Assembly (NCBI GenBank): GCA_002077065.1
Contig: NAJO01000012.1
Span: forward strand, 930,001 to 994,000
Source of the DNA: Cryoendolithus antarcticus
Taxonomy: Eukaryota > Ascomycota > Dothideomycetes > Cladosporiales > Cladosporiaceae
DNA length: 64,000 nucleotides
Reading direction: 5' to 3'
Numbering within the stretch: the stretch's first letter is position 1; each line of letters begins with the position of its first letter. The notes under the pieces were generated by a model. That model was not told where the DNA came from and did not search any database. It worked only from the letters and a program-made list of their open reading frames with translations. Shown here piece after piece: positions 57,096 to 64,000 of the stretch. The translations under genes were made by a program, and so were the position numbers.

Positions 57096-57166
57096 AGGTC
57101 TCGTGTGTACGTCCGTGGTCATGCAAGCTTTGCGGTGCCATCATCACTTCATTACGAAGACATCCG

Positions 57167-58648
57167 CTATACCTCCCACCGGATCAACTTTTGATCAAAA
57201 CCACCGCTTACCAACACCTCCTTCCCCTCCACCTCCCCAGCCCAAAGACACCGTACTTTACTCCCTGGCTCATGACCCTTCAGGGTCGCTACAATCTTCC
57301 CCGTACTTACTTCAATCCCTCGAATCACGCCATCATCGCCGTTCACCCACACTCCGCTGCCATCTGGTCGCCAAGCCACAGCCGGCGTCGAATACGCTGT
57401 CTGCGGAGCCAAAGTCGTGCAGTGGATGAGTATGGCAGCGTGCTCGCGGTCTGCTACCAGTAGCGCGGCGCGAGCTTGCGAGGCTTGCGTCCCTGAGGCA
57501 TTAGGGTTGTCGTCCAGAAGGGAAGTTCGCAGAGTGATAAGTTCTGCGTTCGGGAGGATTGGCTCGCCTTCCCAAGAAGGAATCAGCAGACGCGCGATGA
57601 GAAGCTTCATCGAGGGGACTGCGGAAGTGGCAACGGCTGCAAGAGTAGGGTCTGTGGGACAGATGGCCATAGATGATGGGGTGAATGAGACCCAGGCGTT
57701 GGAGTGAGGGGCGAGGTTCTGTCGGCCTAGATAGCGTGGTGGGGAAGAGGTGGTGTAGTAGTGGAGGTGGCTTGAGTCTGTTCGGCTGAGTACCAGGATC
57801 GGCTCGTCCGTATTTGGGTGTCGGAGAAAGAGAATACTCTCCGGCTTCGTGGGCAATGTGATACTTGCTGTGGGTTCGCCGATCTTTGGCAGAGTATCAA
57901 GCGAGGGTGTGTAGATGTTAACCCTGTTGTCCCATCCCGCTGTTGCAATCAAGGGATGGTCTGTATCTTGAGAGATCGCGATCTGGACGACATACTTGGC
58001 GTGATCGCGCCGCTTCTCAACGACCTGCCCTGTCATGTCAACGAGTACGAGCTGACCAGACATTGATGAGACGAGTAGGTGGGTGTCCCCGAAAGGGACA
58101 GTCGATAGTATTGGTGCATCTTGGATGGTCGTCCATGACATTCGTAACTCAGCCGATTGTCCATCGAGAACTGATAAGCGACGATCGGCAGTGGAGACCA
58201 ACAGTAGAGATCGAAGCTCGTTCTGATACTTGACGGGGGCGATTGCCACTTGTAGGATATTGGAGCTTGAGGGTAGACTATCAATCTCTGTGACAGTGCT
58301 GGGCGCTGGATCAGATCAGAATTGTGCACCTCGACCGTTGTATGACAAGCATCGTCTTACAAGGCTCAGTCCAGCCCTTCTCGCCATCGTCCGCAGCTAA
58401 CTTTTCGAACTGAGCAGACAGGTCGAACGCCTTCTTCTCTTCGAGCAAGACTTCAAGCGTCAAGTCGCCCTTGCCCACTGTTCCAGCATCTGCTGGCAGT
58501 CCAGCTTCGGCGATGAATGCATCGTACGACTACCACCTTTCAGTACGGCGTTCAAGGCCAGCAATGTGAGATGACAATGTACCTCGTTGAGACCATTCGC
58601 CCTCAAGTAGCGCGCTACGATGATGGCAGGAGAGTCACTGGCGGGCAT
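57167..58648 (-). CDS. LisH-containing WD40 repeat protein
   Basis: Three exons: 58648-58583, 58529-58361 and 58305-57167, giving 457 aa. The first exon encodes a LisH dimerisation helix (VARYLRANGLNE) that continues in exon 2 as SYDAFIAEAGL. From about residue 100, WD-type blades follow: LLLVSTADRRLSVLDG, VVQIAISQDTDHPLIATAGWDNRVNIY, a TYSTPAVAW-like strand, GSGVWVNGDDGVIRGIE and VLVSGGFDQKLIRWEV at the end. The protein is probably a scaffold, perhaps cytosolic or nuclear; no partner is suggested by the sequence. The exon joins are in phase. It is convergent with the acyl-CoA oxidase, only 71 bp apart. Confidence 0.88.
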
Positions 58649-59103
58649 CGTCGGCCGTTTGAGAGGGCCGCTCTCCCCAGCACAAGATCTTGCACGCTTC
58701 GTCTCCAGTCTTGTACAAACAAATCGTCGATGTCTGATGCCACATCAGGACTGATTGCCCTTTCTGACATTGGAACATGTAAAGGCAAGGGTGAAACGTA
58801 GAGGCACACTTACTATCGCGTCGTCTTCTACCTGATCGACACCGAGTAGGACACCAAAGACCAGGAATATCTACGATCGTGTCCGAGTTGGCAGACAATG
58901 ATGTACAATTAAGTGCAGGCAATGAAGTCGAGACATTCCCTTGGCGGCCAGACTTTTGTGTCTTTCACATGCAAGTGCGACCGTTGGCACGTCCCTGCTG
59001 CGCCCAACGCTCATATCTGCTGCCTCCACCGCGATCTCCTCACTTCCTTCACTATACAAACACCCCCCCTCCACCCACCCCCATATCCTCCCGCTCCGCC
59101 GCT
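58649..59103. promoter_or_regulatory. Divergent upstream region of the LisH-WD40 and DnaJ genes
   Basis: A 455-bp region between divergent ATGs, with a CT/CA-rich leader just before 59104. No binding site was recognised. Confidence 0.45.
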
Positions 59104-60695
59104 ATGGTGGTAGACACCGCGTACTACGATGCCTTGTGTATTCCCCCAACAGCCTCAGAACTCGAGATCAAGAAAGCATATCGCAAACAAGCCATAAAGC
59201 TCCACCCCGATAAGAACCCCGACGATCCGACCGCCCACGAGAAGTTCCAAGCAGTCGGCGAAGCCTACCAAGTCCTCTCCGACCCCGATCTCCGGAAGCA
59301 ATATGACAAACTCGGCAAAGAGGGCGCAAAGCCTGATTCTGGGTTCGAGGATCCGAGCGAGTTCTTCACAATGATATTTGGTGGAGAGGCGTTCGCGGAC
59401 TGGATCGGGGAGATTAGTCTGATGAAGGATCTGACGCGGAGTATGGAGATTAGTACCAAGGAGATGGAGGAGGAGGGATTGACCCCGGCAGAAGCAGCGA
59501 TCAACGCAGAGGCTACGGCAGCAAAGGTCACAAGTGAGAGTACGAGTGGTTCTGCTGCCGGGACGGCGGCACCGAAGCCAGTGGTGGTGGAGACGGAGAA
59601 AGAGACAGATCGTTCCACGACAGCCGGCGCAGCCACAGCGGAGATACCCATACGAGACAGTGCGGCACAGTCTTCATCAGGCACATCGACGCCACGGCCG
59701 AAGGGTGTGCCCACACGGCTGGCTATTCAGGACAAGACGGAGGAGGATGCCGCGGCAACGGCAGCGGGCATGACAGAGGCGGAGCAGAAGCTGCGCGAGA
59801 AGGAGAAGAAGAAGGGTGGCCTCACGAAAGAGCAACGCGAAGAGCTCGCAGCGTTCGAAGAGGAGCGACGGAAGATCCGGGAAGAGCGCATTACGACACT
59901 AAGTAAGAAGCTCGTTGATCGTGTGAGTGTCTGGACCGAGACGGACAAGGGCCAGGATGTCACAGAGGCTTTCCGGGAAAAGATGCGACTAGAAGTGGAA
60001 AACCTCAAGATGGAATCTTTCGGTCTTGAGATCATGCACGCTATTGGGCAGACCTACCTCGCGAAAGCGAGTACGTTCATCAAGTCACAGAAGCCTATCA
60101 TTGGTGGCGTGTCCGGGTTCTTCTCACGACTGAAGGACAAGGGATCTATGGTGAAGGACACGTGGGGCACAGTGTCGTCTGCCATACAAGCACAGATGGA
60201 GATCGAAGAGATGGCTAAGGCGGAGGAGAAGGGTGGTGAGGACTGGACTGATGAAAAACGCGCGGAGTACGAGAAGCGGGTGACTGGCAAGATTCTGGCT
60301 GCTGCTTGGAGAGGCAGCAAGTTCGAGATTCAGAGTGTGCTGCGAGATGTTGCGGATTCCGTGCTTTACGATAAGAAGGTGAAGATGGAGAAGCGGATTG
60401 AGCGGGCACATGCACTGTTGGTGGTTGGGGAGCTGTTTGCGAAGGTGAGTCGCACTGCCGTTCGTTCATTTGTATCATATGCAGTGACTAACTCATGATC
60501 TCACAGGCACAACGGGATCCAGACGAGGAGGGCGATTACATGGCCTTCGAGCAACTCATGGCCGAGGCCACTGCGAAGAAGGAGAAGAAGAAGGATAAGC
60601 ATGAGCCGAAGCATCAGGACCACAAGCACGCGAAGGCCGAGAAGGTGCCCGGCGGAGCTCCACCGCCGTACGAGAAAGCACCTCTGCCCAAGTAG
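59104..60695 (+). CDS. DnaJ (Hsp40) protein of the Caj1/Djp1 type
   Basis: Two exons: 59104-60444 and 60507-60695, giving 509 aa. The J domain is at 6-72 with the intact Hsp70-activating HPD in LHPDKNP, and YQVLSDPDLRKQYD closes it. After a Gly/Phe-like turn (PSEFFTMIFGG) comes the X-domain typical of yeast Caj1 and Djp1, then an Ala/Ser/Thr-rich region and a Lys/Glu-rich helix. Exon 2 adds a Lys-rich tail with DKHEPKHQDHKH. Djp1 assists peroxisomal protein import and Caj1 acts at the plasma membrane; which applies here is not evident. I began at 59104 because the J domain starts right after it; an in-frame extension to 58879 lacks homology. Confidence 0.93.
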
Positions 60696-61275
60696 ACTGG
60701 AGGTGGCTAGCTACTGTTTGTCAGTCTCACGCCGGAGTAGCACTGCGTTCTGATTTGTCGATTTCCGGGTGCGATAGATTATGCATCGGGCTTTGGGAGC
60801 GGGATTGTCACATATACCCTACTCTAATACACAGCTCTCACCCGCACGGCGGGATGCAGCGATGGCTTCGGGTGGTATGTATACCTCCAGCCTATGTCGC
60901 AGGAAGACGCCGTACGGTATTACCCTCACCGCGGTGACGATACTCCGTAATATGAGTCCATTGTGCCTTCTGTCTTTCGTTGACTCGCTGCGCCACGGCT
61001 TCCGTGCTCTGCAACCTCAAGACGAGCTCCTTATGCAGTGCTTCCCATGCAGTAACATTCACCCCTTGTGCTCGCGTGTGTGGCCACTTTTATGACGCAA
61101 ATGTGACCAGCCGGGCAGCCGCGGGGTGTTTTGGTAGAACAGCATAGCGATTAGCAACGTATGTCATGAATGCCATGTAGAAACTTCAGCTTTCGGGCAA
61201 CAGGCGAGCGATCAGTCTTCCACTTTTTAATCCTAGGGTAGATTTCAGGTGTCACAGGGTTCAGAGACCGTGATC
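60696..61275. other. Intergenic, nothing recognised
   Basis: This lies between the DnaJ gene and the small membrane-protein gene on the same strand. Only short random ORFs occur. It presumably contains a terminator and a promoter. Confidence 0.45.
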
Positions 61276-61919
61276 ATGTCTGCGGTACGTTCTGGGCTAG
61301 CAGTCTGATATTGGTGTTCATATGCATAAAACGAATGGCTAACCCGGAACATACAGGTATATCAAGCGTACGTCTACGGTGTGTCCACGTTTCCTCAAGT
61401 CGACGACTGAAGCCACTCACTGATCAATGCCAATCAGGCACCGCGTTCTGGTACGCCATTCGCGGTGCATGTCGACTCGTCGACCCACCCCGAGTAGCAG
61501 AATGGTTTCGCCCTCCAGCTCAGCCTGTGCTGCAAGCCAGTGGTGAGTCCAGGGATCACCTTTCGCAGGAGCCGTCTAACGTCATGCGAGACCTCGAACT
61601 TTACAACATCTGGACCGACGGCTGGCAACTCCTCACCATCGCGCTGCTCCTCCTCACGATGTCTGGTCTGGTCCCTCTTCCCGGCTCAGCCTCCCCAGCC
61701 TCCAAATCTGCGAAGCCTTACGCCAAAGCCCTCGTAGCTGTGACGATGTTGCATCATGTCACGACGAGTTTTGGAGCTTGGGCGCATTATGCGAAGGTTA
61801 CGCATTATACGCCTGCGATGGGCGTTGGCGTCTGGGTGAATGTGTTTCTCACTGTGGCCGGGGCTGTGACGTTGGCTGTGGGGTTTGGAGAGAGGGGGAG
61901 GGGACGGAAGAGGGCTTGA
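61276..61919 (+). CDS. Small multi-pass membrane protein with micro-exons
   Basis: Three exons: 61276-61284 (9 bases), 61357-61378 (22 bases) and 61438-61919, giving 170 aa. The joined start reads MSAVYQAYVYGTAFWYAIRG; each join is in phase and has GT...AG ends. Two or three hydrophobic helices follow: LLTIALLLLTMSGLVPL, ALVAVTMLHHVTTSFGAW and GVGVWVNVFLTVAGAVTLAVG, ending in a basic tail. Family unknown to me. Membrane localisation is likely from hydrophobicity. The two micro-exons are hand-placed and are the weak point; the last exon alone is well supported. Confidence 0.7.
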
Positions 61920-62247
61920 GGCACCGTATCTTGACGGGTCTGAAGTTCAGACAACGGCGCTACTGACCTTCTACGCAAGTTCACGAATGGGTACTTCACG
62001 TCACGATATGATGTCTCATTTCAAGGCATCAAAGAGGCTGAGGGTCAAAGTGCCAAGCGATGCTCAGCAATTCAGGTAAAGATGCTCAGATCTGGTGCGA
62101 CGGATGATCGAGAGAGGACCTTGAAATTGCGCAGAAAACAAGGGTTATGTGGTGGTTACTTCGGCGAGGAGCAGATTGAGACTGGTCAACTCACTGAGCT
62201 TCAAAGACTCATTTGTAGTGGTCTCTGATCCACAAGCTTGAAGCTTC
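61920..62247. other. Intergenic between convergent genes
   Basis: This lies between the small membrane-protein gene and the SMP-30-like gene. No gene is recognised. Confidence 0.45.
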
Positions 62248-63213
62248 TCATGCCTTCACGCTCATCTTGAACTTGTTCAGTGGCACACCCTTGACACCAA
62301 CATCGATCTTGAACACCGCGCCACCGTACTCCTTACTCCAAGGGAACTTTTCCGGATCTTCCTCTGACGCACTCGTGATGACCAGCTCTGTGCCGCAAAG
62401 CGCAGGACAAGTAACGCATCTTGTCGGCAGCTCGATCTCAGCAATAATTTCACCCTCGACATTGACGCGATACACTCGCCCAGTCCCGAAGCACGCGATC
62501 CAGAAACACCCCTCTGCGTCCTGGCAATGGCCATCTGGCACACCACCCTCCACAGGACACGTAAAGAATACCTTCGCCTTCTCCCACTCCGGCTTGCCAG
62601 TCTCATGATCGAAAGGTTGTAACGTGATAGTCTTCGTCGGCGAGTCCGTGAAGTACATCTGATCGTTTCCTGACGTCCAGCTAGTGCCATTGGGTATGCT
62701 GACACCTTCTTTTACGCGAAGTATACTCAAGTCCGCGTCCAATCTGAACAGCACACCCTCATCTGTGATGTCCACGAGCGTTGGATCGTTCATGGTACCT
62801 ACCCAGTATCTTCCCTTCTTGTCAATAGCACCGTCGTTAGCCCTCATCCTCCCCTCTTTCGTGTATCCCTTTGCATGCCCATCCTGTTTTCTCTCTTCGT
62901 CATTCCAGAACTTCTGTATCCAGCGCAGGTCTCCCGTCGAGCGGGTGAAGATGCCGTAACCCAGCTGGCCACCAACTATAAGCTCGTCGTCGTTGCCTTC
63001 GATATTCGCTGTCGTGCCGATGGAGTAGTCTAGCTGATGGGTCTTGAGGGAGTCGAGGGAGCCTGAAAGCGGGACGAAGTGCAGGCGCTTCTTTATGATG
63101 TCCACGAAGCGGACGGTGTTGGTCGAGGACTCCCAGTATGGTCCCTCGCCGAGACTGCAGTGAGTGTTGAGCCAGGGCTCGGTGATTTTGTATCTCTTGA
63201 TCTCGGGCGGCAT
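62248..63213 (-). CDS. SMP-30/gluconolactonase-family protein
   Basis: An intronless 321-aa six-bladed beta-propeller enzyme of the SMP-30/gluconolactonase/LRE family, which hydrolyses sugar lactones with a divalent metal. Metal-site motifs seen are LGEGPYW with the binding Glu near residue 18, MRANDGAIDKKGRYWVGTM with the Asn/Asp pair, SIPNGTSWT and MYFTDSPT with the acidic catalytic residue. The length is standard and no motif is missing. The ATG at 63213 is used because the frame upstream starts only with GTG. Substrate could be a lactone of a sugar acid; this cannot be settled from sequence. The N-terminus lacks a signal peptide, so it is cytosolic. Confidence 0.93.
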   Translation of the reverse strand: MPPEIKRYKITEPWLNTHCSLGEGPYWESSTNTVRFVDIIKKRLHFVPLSGSLDSLKTHQLDYSIGTTANIEGNDDELIVGGQLGYGIFTRSTGDLRWIQKFWNDEERKQDGHAKGYTKEGRMRANDGAIDKKGRYWVGTMNDPTLVDITDEGVLFRLDADLSILRVKEGVSIPNGTSWTSGNDQMYFTDSPTKTITLQPFDHETGKPEWEKAKVFFTCPVEGGVPDGHCQDAEGCFWIACFGTGRVYRVNVEGEIIAEIELPTRCVTCPALCGTELVITSASEEDPEKFPWSKEYGGAVFKIDVGVKGVPLNKFKMSVKA

Positions 63214-64000
63214 GATGGTCACAATGCGAGAGAGGTAGAGGAAGAGAGAGAGGCGGGGATACTTAGGGCAACATTCTTAGCTATATGGCCGAGTATCTCA
63301 GCGTCGACACGTGGTTCTTGTCAAAGTGAACGTCATGTTTGTGGTCGGCATTGGTGGGCCATGGATTCAATTTCATCCCAAAGCGGTATGCCGGGGTCGC
63401 GGCCCGAACGAGCCTAAAGTCAGAGTAGACTTCATCATGTTTATCCGCCATCACAAGATGTATTGACATTTGGCAACATTTTCTTCGCCTCAGAAATGAA
63501 TCTGCAGCTCGACATGGTGCGAGCACTGTGTTTCAGTGTTATTTCTGTGGGAGCAGTGCCAGCACCAAGGCAGCGGGCAGGATACGAATCGATGCTCAAC
63601 GGGCTCCGAGTGACATTGAGTCCTTGGACGAGTTCACACAACACAAATATGCCGACTTCCCAGAGAGAATCTGGTCGTTCAAGTGATCGAGCCTGCCTGG
63701 ATAGAGAGGCTCCAGCTTTGTTGGTTGATGTTGTTGCCGAAGACACAAGACGGTCCACATGGTCAAAGGGAGTATGGCGGGAAGCCCGCGACTAACGGAT
63801 GCGCCATACGAGTAGCCTCTAGCAGAAGGTCTTGCAGGCATAGGAGATCTCGCAGGTGTCTCTAGATGTATCTACTTCTGGTGAGTAACTCCTGCAAAAT
63901 ATACACCCGGCCTAGGAGAGCTGCCAGTTGCGACTGGCATAGAGGACCAGGTCGATTACTCGCTCCTCCAGGCGAACAGCGGACTACAGTAGCCGGCCCA
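63214..64000. other. Intergenic, no gene recognised
   Basis: The upstream region of the SMP-30-like gene, reaching the end of the window. Short ORFs on both strands have no motif. Any gene entering from the right is not visible. Confidence 0.4.

Noticed and set aside
61531..61561. Possible intron GTGAGT ... TTTCGCAG in the small membrane protein
   Set aside because: Only about 31 bp, shorter than other introns here, and the frame stays open through it.
1..64000. Prokaryotic-style features (operons, CRISPR arrays, ribosome-binding sites) and tRNA genes
   Set aside because: The intron-rich eukaryotic gene structure rules out the first group; I saw no convincing tRNA box A/box B pair or clover-leaf by eye, though a covariance search could find one.

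Overview
This window is nuclear DNA of a filamentous ascomycete (Pezizomycotina, probably Dothideomycetes; the class is a weak inference). The evidence is GC-balanced sequence, single genes on both strands rather than operons, short 45-85 bp GT...AG introns, and a gene repertoire typical of moulds: a Zn2Cys6 regulator, WSC-domain proteins, GPR1/FUN34/YaaH acetate carrier, Nto1, Tho1, Npt1, low-Km cAMP phosphodiesterase and peroxisomal beta-oxidation enzymes. I rebuilt exon joins by hand from splice sites, reading-frame phase and family motifs. None is supported by transcripts. I recognised no tRNA, rRNA, CRISPR or intact transposon.

Layout. 0-6.3 kb: a short-chain dehydrogenase (SDR), a tiny membrane protein, a six-exon Hsp70-like gene and an orphan 544-aa protein. 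6.3-11.6 kb: an accessory-looking block with a large secreted alpha/beta-hydrolase-WSC-PAN gene that carries two in-frame stops and a probable frameshift, plus decayed copies of its 3' end and of an SDR 3' end. 11.6-14.5 kb is gene-poor. 14.5-22.2 kb: a Ser-rich protein, a MEMO-family protein, a Cys-cluster protein, an acetate-carrier gene, a 2.4-kb gap and a second SDR. 22.9-44.8 kb is a dense housekeeping block: AAA ATPase with a C2HC finger, leucine-rich-repeat protein, Nto1, cystinosin-like transporter, GPI-type surface protein, alpha/beta hydrolase, cAMP phosphodiesterase, nicotinate phosphoribosyltransferase, Mpv17/Sym1, BolA and an acidic orphan. 44.8-48.7 kb is gene-poor. 48.7-63.2 kb: a Zn2Cys6 regulator, Tho1, a divergent peroxisomal pair (acyl-CoA synthetase ending SKL, acyl-CoA oxidase ending AKL), a LisH-WD40 protein, a Caj1/Djp1-type DnaJ protein, a small membrane protein and an SMP-30/gluconolactonase.

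Genes that may work together: the acyl-CoA synthetase and oxidase share a 741-bp upstream region, and both end in peroxisomal targeting tripeptides, so they look like a co-regulated fatty-acid activation and oxidation pair. A DnaJ of the type that includes a peroxisome-import chaperone lies about 2 kb further on. Most other neighbours show no obvious pathway link. I found no clear new multi-gene system; the most unusual locus is the broken WSC/PAN hydrolase and its relics at 6.5-11.6 kb.
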